From the NCBI RefSeq assembly GCF_030406045.1, contig NZ_CP128988.1:2629001-2693000 (forward strand): 64,000 nt of DNA, written 5' to 3'. Under the pieces are notes generated by a model. It did no database searches. It had not been told where the DNA came from and saw only the letters and a program-made list of their open reading frames with translations. The DNA is from Thiohalobacter sp. IOR34. GTDB lineage: Bacteria; Pseudomonadota; Gammaproteobacteria; Thiohalobacterales; Thiohalobacteraceae. Both the position numbers and the translations under genes were made by a program. This document shows positions 1 to 8,394 of this stretch, piece after piece. The number at the start of each line of letters is the position of its first letter. Position 1 is the first letter of the stretch.

Positions 1-572
1 ATCGTGCCGCCATGCCCCGTAGGAGCGGCGTCCACGCCGCGATTCACGCGGTACACCCCATCGCGGCCGGGAGGCCGCTCCTACAACAAACCGTGCCGCC
101 ATACCCCGTAGGAGCGGCGTCCACGCCGCGATTCACGCGGTACATCCCATCGCGGCCTGGAGGCCGCTCCTACAGACAAATCGTGCCGCCATGCCCCGTA
201 GGAGCGGCGTCCACGCCGCGATTCACGCGGTACACCCCATCGCGGCCGGGAGGCCGCTCCTACAACAAACCGTGCCGCCATACCCTGTAGGAGCGGCGTC
301 CACGCCGCGATTCACGCGGTACATCCCATCGCGGCCTGGAGGCCGCTCCTACAGACAAATCGTGCCGCCGTGCCCCCGTAGGAGCGGCGTCCACGCCGCG
401 ATTCGGCGTTAATCCCGATCGCGGCCTGGAGGCCGCTCCTACAATGTTTTCCGTGGATTCCGTGGCCATCAATCTTTTCGTGGGTTTTGCGGATTTCGTG
501 GCCATCGCCGGTTCCGCCTGACAATGGCGGGTGATGCCCACCCCCGATCGCGGCCGGGAGGCCACTCCTGCA
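1..572. repeat. REP/BIME cluster, left edge
   Basis: About eleven REP-like hairpins in alternating orientation fill the region. One type reads GTAGGAGCGGCGTCCACG and continues CCGCGAT. The other, inverted, reads ATCGCGGCC(T/G)GGAGG and continues CCGCTCCTAC. They form inverted pairs about 40 bp apart, and a supra-unit of about 180 bp is visible because positions 19 and 199 begin near-identical stretches. A class-2 segment (TTTTCCGTGGATTCCGTGG, then TTTTCGTGGGTTTTGCGG) lies at about 443-512. No gene is supported here. The open frames in this stretch are repeat translations. Confidence 0.9.
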
Positions 573-1937
573 TCAATGCCCTTTCAGCGCGGCCAGCAGC
601 CGCTCGTGGATGCCACCGAAGCCGCCGTTGCTCATCACCAGTATCGAGTCCCCGGGCCGTGCCTCGGCCACCACCTCGGCCACCAGGGCATCGAGATCGG
701 CGCTGACCGTGGCCGGAGGGACGGCGGCACGGGCCACGGCCTCCAGGTCCCAGTCCAGATCCGCCGGCCGGAACAGCCAGACCCGGTCGGCCTCGCGCAG
801 CGCCGGGGCCAGCTGCCCCTGGTGCACGCCCATGCGCATGGTGTTGGAACGCGGCTCCAGCACGGCGAGGATGCGACCGCTGCCGGTATACTGGCGCAGG
901 CCGGCCAGGGTGGTGGCGATGGCCGTGGGATGGTGGGCAAAATCGTCCAACACAGCGACCTCTCGCACCCGCCCCCGCAGCTCCATGCGCCGCTTCACGC
1001 CACGGTATTCGCACAGCGCGGCACAGGCCTCGGCCGCCGGCACCCCGGCATGGCGGGCCGCGGCGATCGCCGCCAGGGCATTGTGCAGGTTGTGTTCACC
1101 AAGCTGTCCCCACTCCACCGCACCCTGCGCCGTGCCCTCGTACCAGACCTCGAAGCGGCTGCCGTCCTCCGCCAGCCGGCGCACCTGCCACTGGGCCGGG
1201 AACTCGCCGACCGACACGGTCTCGGTGGGTGTCCAGCAGCCCATCTCCAGCATCTCGGCGATATTCCCGTCGTTGGCGTTCTCGATGATCAGTCCGGCAC
1301 CGGGCACGGTACGGACAAGATGATGAAATTGCCGCTGGATAGCCGCCAGATCCGGGAAGATATCCGCATGATCGAACTCAAGATTGTTCAGCACCAGGGT
1401 CCGCGGCCGGTAGTGGACGAATTTCGAGCGCTTGTCGAAGAAGGCGGTGTCGTACTCGTCGGCCTCGACCACGAAGAAGGGCGTCTCGCCGAGACGCGCC
1501 GAGACGCCGAAGTTGGCCGGCACGCCACCGATCAGGAAGCCCGGGCCGAGGCCGGCATGTTCCAGGATCCAGGCCAGCATGCTGGCGGTGGATGTCTTGC
1601 CGTGAGTCCCGGCCACGGCCAGCACCCAGCGGCCCTGCAGCACGTGGTCGGCCAGCCACTGGGGACCCGAGGTATAGGGCAGCCCGGCGTCGAGCACCCG
1701 CTCCACCGCCGGATTGCCGCGCGACAGGGCATTGCCGATCACCACGGCGTCGAGCCCCTCACCGAGATGCTCCGGCCGGTAGCCTTCCCGCAGCGCAATG
1801 CCCTGCGCCTCCAGCTGGGTGCTCATCGGCGGGTAGACATTGGCATCCGAGCCCTCGACCTCGATGCCGGACTGCCGGGCCAGCAGGGCGATACCGCCCA
1901 TGAAGGTGCCGCAGATACCGAGAATATGGATGCGCAT
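573..1937 (-). CDS. mpl: UDP-N-acetylmuramate:L-alanyl-gamma-D-glutamyl-meso-DAP ligase (murein tripeptide ligase)
   Basis: A Mur-ligase-family cytoplasmic enzyme that recycles murein tripeptide by joining it to UDP-MurNAc with ATP. The 454-residue product begins MRIHILGICGTFMGG, the typical Mpl nucleotide-binding start. It has the ATP loop AVAGTHGKTST at about residue 107, a central VVEADEYDTAFFD segment and the C-terminal Mur domain with DDFAHHPTAI. The length matches the family. I chose the ATG at 1937: the frame stays open 33 codons further upstream, but that extension is encoded by 9-bp repeat DNA. The stop codon lies directly against a degenerate REP unit. It may be read together with the membrane protein upstream at 2104-2616, although a large hairpin lies between them. 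Confidence 0.95.
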   Translation of the reverse strand: MRIHILGICGTFMGGIALLARQSGIEVEGSDANVYPPMSTQLEAQGIALREGYRPEHLGEGLDAVVIGNALSRGNPAVERVLDAGLPYTSGPQWLADHVLQGRWVLAVAGTHGKTSTASMLAWILEHAGLGPGFLIGGVPANFGVSARLGETPFFVVEADEYDTAFFDKRSKFVHYRPRTLVLNNLEFDHADIFPDLAAIQRQFHHLVRTVPGAGLIIENANDGNIAEMLEMGCWTPTETVSVGEFPAQWQVRRLAEDGSRFEVWYEGTAQGAVEWGQLGEHNLHNALAAIAAARHAGVPAAEACAALCEYRGVKRRMELRGRVREVAVLDDFAHHPTAIATTLAGLRQYTGSGRILAVLEPRSNTMRMGVHQGQLAPALREADRVWLFRPADLDWDLEAVARAAVPPATVSADLDALVAEVVAEARPGDSILVMSNGGFGGIHERLLAALKGH

Positions 1938-1974
1938 GGTCTCCGGATTCAGGCTGCAATCGAAGGCATGATGA

Positions 1975-2100
1975 TAGCCACGGAACCCGCGGAAGGCACG
2001 AAAAAACGTCTTGGCCACGGAACCCACGGAAAACACCGGAGGACGTTCATGTTGTCCGTGGGTTCCGTGGCTGATTTTTTATGTTCTTACGTGGCCATCC
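1975..2100. repeat. 9-bp-unit palindromic element between the membrane-protein gene and mpl
   Basis: A 16-bp perfect inverted repeat, CCACGGAACCCACGGA at 2015-2030 against its complement at 2055-2070, is separated by 24 bases. It is followed by ATTTTTT at 2074-2080, and AAAAAA lies shortly before the left arm. The arms consist of the 9-bp units that recur throughout the window. The structure can act as a bidirectional terminator or RNA-stabilising hairpin. That role is inferred. Confidence 0.8.
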
Positions 2101-2103
2101 CCC

Positions 2104-2616
2104 TCAGGACACCGGGAACAGCGCCTCGAGGATGAACTGCGAGACCAGGAAATAGCCCAGGCTGATGCCGATCCCCACTGCCAGTGGCACCTCCAGCGCA
2201 TGGCGCAGGATGTGGCCGAGCACGCTCAGGCTCCACACCAGCAATACCAGCAGCATCAGCAACAGGCCACCCAGACCCCCACCATTCTCGGGCGCAGCGG
2301 CCAGGGCGAAGGTCAGCGGCAGGGCCAGGATGCCGAGCAGCAGCCAGCAGCCGAACACTGCGCTCAGGGTCTGCAGAAAACGCTCCGGATGACCAACCAG
2401 GCGCAGGCAGAGCTGCACGAAGGCCGCCAGAATGAGGCTATCGAGCACAGCGGCGCCCAGCGAGCGGGACAGACTCAGATAGGCGAGGCCACTGATCAGG
2501 TCGAGCAGCAGGTAGGCCAGGAGTCCGGCACCGAGCAGCAGGCCGGAGGCCGGCAGCCGCTGTGGGCCGGCACGCAGCAGGCAGATCTGGAGCAGGGTCT
2601 GGAACAGGGCCGTCAC
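2104..2616 (-). CDS. polytopic inner-membrane protein, unknown function
   Basis: A 170-residue, strongly hydrophobic product with about five predicted membrane segments (roughly residues 20-45, 52-75, 83-106, 118-138 and 145-165). Its general layout is reminiscent of small Yip1-like membrane proteins, but I do not recognise a specific family signature. The ATG at 2616 gives MTALFQTLLQI. The gene lies upstream of mpl on the same strand. A candidate promoter on this strand has TTGACG at 2729-2734, and a palindrome GAGTA-ATC-TACTC lies at about 2706-2718. Confidence 0.7.
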   Translation of the reverse strand: MTALFQTLLQICLLRAGPQRLPASGLLLGAGLLAYLLLDLISGLAYLSLSRSLGAAVLDSLILAAFVQLCLRLVGHPERFLQTLSAVFGCWLLLGILALPLTFALAAAPENGGGLGGLLLMLLVLLVWSLSVLGHILRHALEVPLAVGIGISLGYFLVSQFILEALFPVS

Positions 2617-2805
2617 GCATCCTCCGGCACGGGGATCAGCGAGCCATGATAACGGCTTTTCCGGTCCCGCTCGATCGGCAGTCCGTCAATCCCCCATTTA
2701 TACCCGAGTAATCTACTCTGGTATTTTCCGTCAACAGGACTATAGTGGTTCACAGAGGGCTGGCATCCTGCCTCCCCTTCCGGACACCAACACAAGGAGT
2801 CCACC

Positions 2806-3150
2806 ATGAACACATCCTTACCCATGAGCGGCGAACACCGCCCCCAGTCGAACGACCCCAAGGCCTGGAACGAGGAGCTGGCCATCCAGCTCGCCCGCGA
2901 GGAAGGCATCGAGCTGACACCGGAACACTGGGATGTCATCCACTACCTGCGCCAGCGCTGTGAAGCGGAGGGCAACAGCTGCAGCGCCCGGCTGGTCCTC
3001 AAGGCGCTGAGTGGCCGCTACAAGAAACAGGGCGGCAAACGCTATCTCTACCAGTTGTTTCCGCACGGCCCCGTCCAGCAGGCCTGCAAGATCGCCGGCA
3101 TCCCGCTGCCCGCCTATACCCTCGACCTGTCCTTCGGGAGCACCCATTAA
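2806..3150 (+). CDS. DsrC/TusE-family protein lacking the C-terminal cysteine (RspA-like)
   Basis: A small cytoplasmic sulfur-carrier-family protein of 114 residues. The DsrC/TusE fold signature is clear: [29 protein letters not shown], then [22 protein letters not shown]. DsrC carries two cysteines in its flexible C-terminal arm, and TusE keeps only the penultimate one. Here the inner cysteine (Cys94, in the ACKIAG motif) is present. The penultimate cysteine position, about residue 105, is occupied by Thr in [12 protein letters not shown]. The protein therefore probably cannot form the DsrC trisulfide or act as TusE, and it fits the DsrC-related group proposed to be regulatory (RspA). AAGGAG lies 6-7 bases before the ATG. 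It stands alone, outside any dsr operon. Confidence 0.85.
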   Translation: MNTSLPMSGEHRPQSNDPKAWNEELAIQLAREEGIELTPEHWDVIHYLRQRCEAEGNSCSARLVLKALSGRYKKQGGKRYLYQLFPHGPVQQACKIAGIPLPAYTLDLSFGSTH

Positions 3151-3330
3151 CAGCGAGCAATCGCGGCGTGGACGCCGCTCCTACGGGGCAAGGCGGAACC
3201 GGCGATGGCCACGAAACCCACCAAACCCACGAAAAGATTAATGGCCACGGAATCCACGGAAAACATTGTAGGAGCGGCCTCCAGGCCGCGATCGGGGGCG
3301 GGCATTGCCCGCCATGATGTGGCGATGCGG
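3151..3330. repeat. REP pair flanking a 9-bp-unit block
   Basis: An inverted REP unit at about 3159-3184, a CCACGAAACCCACCAAACC-type 9-bp block with a GGCCACGGAATCCACGGAA block at about 3205-3265, and a direct REP unit at about 3267-3294. They fill the gap between the DsrC-family gene and the phospholipase-D-family gene. Confidence 0.85.
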
Positions 3331-3404
3331 TGCACGGAATTGCACCCTGCCCGCTTCTGGGGTGAAATGGCCATGTCATCCGGTATCCGTGAGCGCGGTC
3401 GCAC

Positions 3405-4550
3405 TTGCCCAGCACCCCCTCTTCCCCGTCCTTCCCCTGGCGGCGCGGCAACCGCTTCCGTCTTCTGGCCGATGGCGACCGTTTCTTCCCCGTCATGCTG
3501 GAGGCCATCGACTCGGCCCGAGACTCGATCCTGCTGGAGATCTACCTCTTCGAATCTGGCCAGACCGCCGGCCGCTTCGTCGAGGCCCTGAGCAGGGCAG
3601 CCGGGCGCGGCCTGCAGGTCTGTCTGCTGCTCGATGACTTCGGTGCCCGCGGCCTGGCCCAGGCGGATCGTCAGCGGCTGACCGAGGCCGGGGTCGCGCT
3701 GGCCTTCCACAACCCCCTGCACTATGGCGACCTGCGCCGCAACCTGTTCCGTGACCACCGCAAGCTGCTGATCGTGGACGGATGTCTCGCCTTCACCGGT
3801 GGCTTCGGCATTACCGACGAATTCGATCCGGCCAGCGACCCACGCCCCTGGCGCGAAACCGTGGTTGAGATCCGGGGCCCCGTCCTCCAGGACTGGCACC
3901 GGCTGTTTGCCCGCAACTGGCAGCGCTGGGACGAGCGCCCCTTGCCCGCCCTCCCGCGGCCGGCACCTGACCCCGCCGACATGCCCGGTCGCACCGTGAT
4001 CTCCATCGACATGCACCGCGCGGAAATCAAGCGGTCACTGCACTACCACTGCCGTCACGCCCGTCAGCACATCTGGATCGCCACCGCCTATTTCGTGCCC
4101 AGCCGCAAGCTGCGCCAGGCCCTGAAGCGCGCCGCGCGGCGCGGCGTCGACGTGCGCCTGCTGCTGCCGGGACGTTACACCGACCATCCGGCGGTCCGCC
4201 TGGCCGGGCGCCGCTTCTACAGCCAGCTGCTCGATGCGGGTGTGCGCATCTTCGAATACCAGCCACGCTTCCTGCATCAGAAGGTCGCCGTCTGCGACGA
4301 CTGGGTGTCGATTGGTTCAAGCAACCTCGATCGCTGGAACCTGCGCTGGAACCTGGAGGCCAACCAGGAGATCCGCCATCCGGCCTTCACCGCGGAGGTG
4401 ATGCGCATGCTGGAACAGGACGTGGCGGACAGCGAGGAGATCCGGCGCCGCCCCTGGCACCAGCGCCCCTGGTACAACCGACTCGGCGAGCGGCTGTTCG
4501 GCGCCATCGATCGCTGGGTCGACCGTTTCCTCCAGCGCCGGCGGCACTGA
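3405..4550 (+). CDS. clsB: phospholipase D-family cardiolipin synthase (ClsB-like)
   Basis: A membrane-associated PLD-superfamily enzyme expected to make cardiolipin or phosphatidylglycerol by phosphatidyl transfer. The 381-residue product has two HKD motifs: H118-x-K120-x4-D125 in FRDHRKLLIVD, and H291-x-K293-x4-D298 in FLHQKVAVCD, followed by IGSSNLD. It lacks N-terminal membrane helices, as ClsB does and ClsA does not. The first start after the in-frame stop is TTG at 3405. An internal ATG at 3495 is possible but would remove the first strand. The gene stands alone between repeat clusters. Confidence 0.85.
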   Translation: MPSTPSSPSFPWRRGNRFRLLADGDRFFPVMLEAIDSARDSILLEIYLFESGQTAGRFVEALSRAAGRGLQVCLLLDDFGARGLAQADRQRLTEAGVALAFHNPLHYGDLRRNLFRDHRKLLIVDGCLAFTGGFGITDEFDPASDPRPWRETVVEIRGPVLQDWHRLFARNWQRWDERPLPALPRPAPDPADMPGRTVISIDMHRAEIKRSLHYHCRHARQHIWIATAYFVPSRKLRQALKRAARRGVDVRLLLPGRYTDHPAVRLAGRRFYSQLLDAGVRIFEYQPRFLHQKVAVCDDWVSIGSSNLDRWNLRWNLEANQEIRHPAFTAEVMRMLEQDVADSEEIRRRPWHQRPWYNRLGERLFGAIDRWVDRFLQRRRH

Positions 4551-5037
4551 TTCAGCGGTCGGTAGACCGCAACGGGCCAATCGCGGCGTGGACGCCGCTC
4601 CTACGGGGCATGGCGGGATCTCTTGTTGTAGGAGCGGGCTCCAGGCCGCGATCGGGGGCATCAACCGTCGTGGCCTCGGCAGGCGGAATCGAGGATGGCC
4701 ACGAAACCCGCGAAACCCACGAAAAGGCCGATGGCCACGGAATCCACGGAAAATATTGTAGGAGCGGCCTCCCGGCCGCGATCGGGCGGGCATCATCTGC
4801 CGTTGACGGAAACGACGATGGCCACGGAATCCACGGAAAAACACGGAAAAACACGGAAACTTCCTGGCTGGTGCGGGCTGTAGCGTCAAGAGCAGATTCT
4901 CTGCCGCCGTGTCGGCAATCGCGGCGTGGACGCCGCTCCTACGGGGCAAGGCGGAACCTCCTGTAGGAGCGGCCTCCAGGCCGCGATCGGGCGGGCATCG
5001 CCCGCCATGAGGCCGGACATGGTGCGCGGTGCACACC
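4551..5037. repeat. REP and 9-bp-unit cluster
   Basis: Five REP units in both orientations (about 4580, 4627, 4757, 4917 and 4961), with CCACGAAACCCGCGAAACC and GGCCACGGAATCCACGGAA blocks between them. A non-repeat stretch (about 4860-4915: CTTCCTGGCTGGTGCGGGC and following) also recurs in other clusters, for example near 12735. No gene is supported. Confidence 0.85.
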
Positions 5038-6237
5038 CTACTTCTTGCGGGCCGCCTTTTTGGGAATGGCCTTCCTGGGCGCTACCTTCCTGGGTGATGC
5101 TTTCTTCGGAGCCGCCTTCTTCGGGGCGGCCTTCTTCGGGGCGGCCTTCTTCGGGGCGGCCTTCTTCGGGGCGGCCTTCTTCGGGGCGGCCTTCTTCGGG
5201 GCGGCCTTCTTCGGGGCGGCCTTCTTCGGGGCGGCCTTCTTCGGGGCGGCCTTCTTCGGGGCGGCCTTCCTGGGCGCTACCTTCCTGGGTGCTGCTTTCT
5301 TCGGAGCCGCCTTCTTCGGAGCCGCCTTCTTCGGAGCCGCCTTCTTCGGAGCCGCCTTCTTCGGAGCCGCCTTCTTCGGAGCCGCCTTCTTCGGAGCCGC
5401 CTTCTTCGGGGCGGCCTTCTTCGGGGCGGCCTTCTTCGGGGCGGCGGCCTTCTTGGGGGCGGCCTTCTTGGGGGCCGGCTTCTTGGGAGCGGCCTCCTTT
5501 GGCGCTGCCTCAGCCTCGCTGCGCTGGGCAGCACGCTGGGCGGCGATGGCCCGCGCTGCCTGGCTGCTACGGCGGGCCGGCCGTTCGGCCGCGAGCTGAT
5601 CCACCACCTTGCACACGGCCTTGAACACCTGATCGACGGGTGCCGTGCCCTGCACCGTTCTCAGCTTGCCCTGGTCCCGGTAATACTCGATCACCGGCAC
5701 CGTCTGAGTCTCGTAGATGCGCAGCCGGTTGCCGATGGTTTCCTCGTTGTCATCGGCGCGATGATGCAGATTGCCGCCACATTCATCGCAGATACCGTCA
5801 ACATGCGGAGGCGACGAGAAGACGTTGCAGGTCCAGCCACAGGAACGGCAGGTATAGCGCCCGACCAGCCGCTGCAGGAGGATGTCGAAGTCCACGTCGA
5901 TCAGCAGGGCCAGCTCCAGCGGCCTGCCGAGTTCCGCAAGCATGGTATCCAGAGCCTCGGCCTGGCCGATGTTGCGCGGAAAACCGTCGAGCACGAAACC
6001 CTTGCGGGCATCCTTCTGCTGCAGCCGTTCGCGGAGTATCCCCAATACCAGTTCGTCGGACACCAGCTGGCCGGCGTCCATCGCCAGCTTGGCCTGCCGG
6101 CCCAGGGGCGTGCCGGCCGCGACCGCCGCCCGCAGCAGATCGCCGATGGCGATCTGTGGAATCCCGTATTTCTCCTCCAGCCGCTTGGCCTGGGTCCCCT
6201 TGCCGGAACCCGGTGGACCCAATAACACTATTCTCAT
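5038..6237 (-). CDS. adk: adenylate kinase with long Ala-Pro-Lys repeat tail
   Basis: Residues 1 to about 217 are a complete zinc-type adenylate kinase (AMP + ATP = 2 ADP). It has the P-loop GPPGSGKGTQ at 7-16, the AMP-binding region with DGFPRN at 84-89, and a LID with CxxC pairs (C130/C133 and C150/C153) that would hold zinc. From about residue 220 to 399 the protein continues as a highly basic low-complexity tail, mainly AAPKK pentapeptides with a few PRKVAPRK variants, resembling histone-H1-like or AlgP-like tails. Typical Adk ends near residue 215-220, so the tail nearly doubles it. I chose the ATG at 6237 (MRIVLLG). The upstream extension is not Adk-like. The reading frame continues uninterrupted from kinase to tail. 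Confidence 0.93.
   Translation of the reverse strand: MRIVLLGPPGSGKGTQAKRLEEKYGIPQIAIGDLLRAAVAAGTPLGRQAKLAMDAGQLVSDELVLGILRERLQQKDARKGFVLDGFPRNIGQAEALDTMLAELGRPLELALLIDVDFDILLQRLVGRYTCRSCGWTCNVFSSPPHVDGICDECGGNLHHRADDNEETIGNRLRIYETQTVPVIEYYRDQGKLRTVQGTAPVDQVFKAVCKVVDQLAAERPARRSSQAARAIAAQRAAQRSEAEAAPKEAAPKKPAPKKAAPKKAAAPKKAAPKKAAPKKAAPKKAAPKKAAPKKAAPKKAAPKKAAPKKAAPKKAAPRKVAPRKAAPKKAAPKKAAPKKAAPKKAAPKKAAPKKAAPKKAAPKKAAPKKAAPKKAAPKKASPRKVAPRKAIPKKAARKK
5041..5515 (-). repeat. 15-bp tandem repeat encoding the AAPKK tail of adk
   Basis: On the plus strand the unit reads GC(G/C)GCCTTCTTCGG(G/A). One block of nearly identical GGG-type units (about 5116-5265) and one of GGA-type units (about 5296-5400) are separated by a CTGGGCGCTACCTTCCTGGG segment. 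That segment itself occurs twice (about 5077 and 5269), which suggests duplication of a larger module. The period is a multiple of three, so copy-number change preserves the frame. Confidence 0.95.
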
Positions 6238-6438
6238 CAGCCACATCCCTGGGGAACGGCCGCCACCAGGACGACCCCGGGGCAGCGCGCCGCCCCGGCA
6301 CACCACCCTCGCAACCCCGCATTGGTATTAAGTTTTTTGCATGGGCTTATACAATTTTTTAGATGGCCCTGACAGGCGCGTCCGTTTAAGCTACCCTTTC
6401 TCGCTGCCCCAAGTCAACGCAGCCGGCAGGAAAAATCA

Positions 6439-6466
6439 CTTCTGGGCTAATAGGTTAGCCCAGAAG
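6439..6466. promoter_or_regulatory. perfect 12-bp inverted repeat (hairpin)
   Basis: CTTCTGGGCTAA, loop TAGG, then the exact complement. AAAAA lies just to the left, so on the minus strand the stem is followed by TTTTT. This resembles a terminator shielding adk from antisense transcription. It sits in the divergent gap between adk and the 6546 gene. Confidence 0.6.
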
Positions 6467-6545
6467 CAGGCTGTACGCGCGGCCTGCCTGCGGTGCTGCG
6501 GAACGGGGCGCTGTCGAGCCCATGGAGTCCCTGGACCTTCACGCA

Positions 6546-6935
6546 ATGAGCGATATTCCAGATTTCAACGAGGCCGAACTCTGGACCCTCCAGACCGCGC
6601 TGAAGGAACGTTTCGGCGAACCGGTCGATGTCGAGCTGGCGGAAACGGAACTGCGACTCAACCCGCCCTCCCCCGAGCTGACCCCCTGCCCGGCCGCCTA
6701 CTGGCAACACGGCCCCTGTCACTTCGTGGTCTGCAAGACCGGGGCGGAACGCTACCGTTGCTTCTTCTTCTACCGCGTCCACCAGATGTTCGGCACCGGC
6801 ATCGAGGAGTTCGACAACCTGACCGAGTGTACGGTGACCCTGCTCCAGGTGCAGGCCGATCACGAGGCGAAACGGCAGGCGGCAGCGGAAAAGGAAAGGG
6901 AACGGGAACGGGAACGGGAACAGACAACACGCTGA
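6546..6935 (+). CDS. conserved hypothetical protein upstream of PPi-phosphofructokinase
   Basis: A 129-residue product beginning MSDIPDFNEAELWTLQ. It is an acidic alpha/beta protein with a central aromatic stretch (CHFVVCKTGAERYRCFFFYR) and a strongly charged C-terminal tail (KEREREREREQTTR) likely to form a helix. An in-frame ATG eight codons upstream at 6522 is possible. I recognise no family. It lies 108 bases before the PPi-phosphofructokinase gene on the same strand and may be co-transcribed. Confidence 0.65.
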   Translation: MSDIPDFNEAELWTLQTALKERFGEPVDVELAETELRLNPPSPELTPCPAAYWQHGPCHFVVCKTGAERYRCFFFYRVHQMFGTGIEEFDNLTECTVTLLQVQADHEAKRQAAAEKEREREREREQTTR

Positions 6936-7043
6936 GGACCCGCGTCACTGGACGCCGGCCCCGGCCATCGCGGCAAACCGGCAGCCGGTTGCCGGATCGA
7001 GACTGCAAGGCATCCACGAACGAGAACCGGGAGAGAAACCCCT

Positions 7044-8321
7044 ATGGCCAGATCAACGGCAAAGAAGAACGCCTTTTACGCCCAGTCCGGCGGCGTGACC
7101 GCTGTCATCAACGCCAGCGCCTGCGGCGTCATCGAGACCGCGCGCAAGCACAAGGACAAGATCGGCAAGGTCTTCGCCGGCCGCAACGGCATCATCGGCG
7201 CGCTGACCGAGGACCTGATCGACACCAGCAAGGAATCGGCCCGCGCCATCGCCGCCCTGCGCCATACGCCGAGCGGCGCCTTCGGTTCCTGCCGCTACAA
7301 GATGAAGAGCCTGGAGGCCAACAAGCGTGAATACGAGCGCCTGATCGAGGTCTTCGAGGCGCACAACATCGGCTACTTCTTCTACAACGGCGGCGGCGAC
7401 TCGGCCGACACCTGCCTCAAGGTCTCGCAGCTGTCGAAGAAGATGGGCTACCCCATCCAGGCCATCCACGTGCCGAAGACGGTCGACAACGACCTGCCGA
7501 TCACCGACAACTGCCCGGGCTTCGGTTCGGTCGCCAAGTACATCGCCGTCTCCACCCGCGAGGCGAGCTTCGACGTGGCCTCCATGGCCAAGACCTCGAC
7601 CAAGATCTTCGTGCTCGAGGTGATGGGCCGCCACGCCGGCTGGATCGCCGCCGCCGGCGCCATGGCCTCCACCGAGGATTGTGAACTGCCGATCGTGGTG
7701 CTGTTTCCGGAGGTCACCTTCAGCCAGACCAAGTTCCTGGCTGCGGTCAGGGACAAGGTCAAGCGCTTCGGCTACTGCTCGGTGGTGGTCTCCGAGGGTG
7801 TGCGCGACCGCTCCGGCAAGTTCCTTGCCGACCAGGGCCTGAAGGACGCCTTCGGCCATGCCCAGCTCGGCGGCGTGGCGCCGGTGATCGCCAGCCTGAT
7901 CCGCGACAAGCTCGGCTACAAGTACCACTGGGCGGTGGCGGACTACCTGCAGCGTGCCGCGCGGCACATCGCCTCCAAGACCGACGTGGAGCAGGCCTAT
8001 GCCATGGGCAAGGCCGCGGTGGAGCTGGCCCTGGCGGGCAAGAACTCGGTGATGCCGACCATCGTCCGCACCAGCAACTCGCCCTACCGCTGGAAGGTCG
8101 GCGAGGCCCGCCTGGCGCGCGTCGCCAACGTCGAGAAGATGATGCCCAAGGGCTTCATCAGCAAGGACGGTTTCGGCATTACCAGGAAATGCCGCGAGTA
8201 TCTGGAGCCGCTGATGCGCGGCGAGGACTACCCGCCCTACGGCAAGGATGGCCTGCCGAAATACGTGCAGCTGAAGAACATCGCTGTGAACAAGAAGCTC
8301 AGCGAGTTCAAGCTCAAGTAA
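7044..8321 (+). CDS. pfp: pyrophosphate-dependent 6-phosphofructokinase
   Basis: Catalyses the reversible phosphorylation of fructose-6-phosphate with pyrophosphate instead of ATP, in glycolysis, gluconeogenesis or pentose-phosphate cycling. The 425-residue product shows the PFK fold: QSGGVTAVINAS near the N-terminus, NGGGDSADT at 115-123, and PKTVDNDLP at 144-152. Lys in PKT(I/V)DND is the hallmark of PPi-dependent enzymes, where ATP-PFK has PGT. EVMGRHAGWIA, which binds the sugar phosphate, follows near 195. The ATG at 7044 is preceded by GGGAG and followed by a typical MARSTAKKNAFYAQSGG start. A strong terminator follows. The membrane and soluble pyrophosphatases downstream form a PPi-metabolism neighbourhood with it. 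Confidence 0.93.
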   Translation: MARSTAKKNAFYAQSGGVTAVINASACGVIETARKHKDKIGKVFAGRNGIIGALTEDLIDTSKESARAIAALRHTPSGAFGSCRYKMKSLEANKREYERLIEVFEAHNIGYFFYNGGGDSADTCLKVSQLSKKMGYPIQAIHVPKTVDNDLPITDNCPGFGSVAKYIAVSTREASFDVASMAKTSTKIFVLEVMGRHAGWIAAAGAMASTEDCELPIVVLFPEVTFSQTKFLAAVRDKVKRFGYCSVVVSEGVRDRSGKFLADQGLKDAFGHAQLGGVAPVIASLIRDKLGYKYHWAVADYLQRAARHIASKTDVEQAYAMGKAAVELALAGKNSVMPTIVRTSNSPYRWKVGEARLARVANVEKMMPKGFISKDGFGITRKCREYLEPLMRGEDYPPYGKDGLPKYVQLKNIAVNKKLSEFKLK

Positions 8322-8333
8322 CTCGAACCACAA

Positions 8334-8359
8334 GGGGCGCCCATGGCGCCCCTTTTTTT
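8334..8359 (+). terminator. rho-independent terminator after pfp
   Basis: Perfect 8-bp stem GGGGCGCC/GGCGCCCC with loop CAT, followed by seven T residues, 12 bases after the pfp stop codon. Confidence 0.92.
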
Positions 8360-8394
8360 GGTTCGCAACGAGGCTGGTGACCAGGACCACGACC

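Noticed and set aside
2806-3150. Annotation as true DsrC (dissimilatory sulfur oxidation) or TusE (tRNA thiolation)
   Set aside because: The penultimate cysteine required by both is missing and no dsr or tus genes are nearby.
5045-5599. Open frame of about 184 codons (AAFFGAAFFG repeats) antisense to the adk tail
   Set aside because: It is the mirror of the AAPKK-coding repeat, which stays open on both strands. The sense frame is fused to a genuine kinase, so the antisense reading is a shadow.
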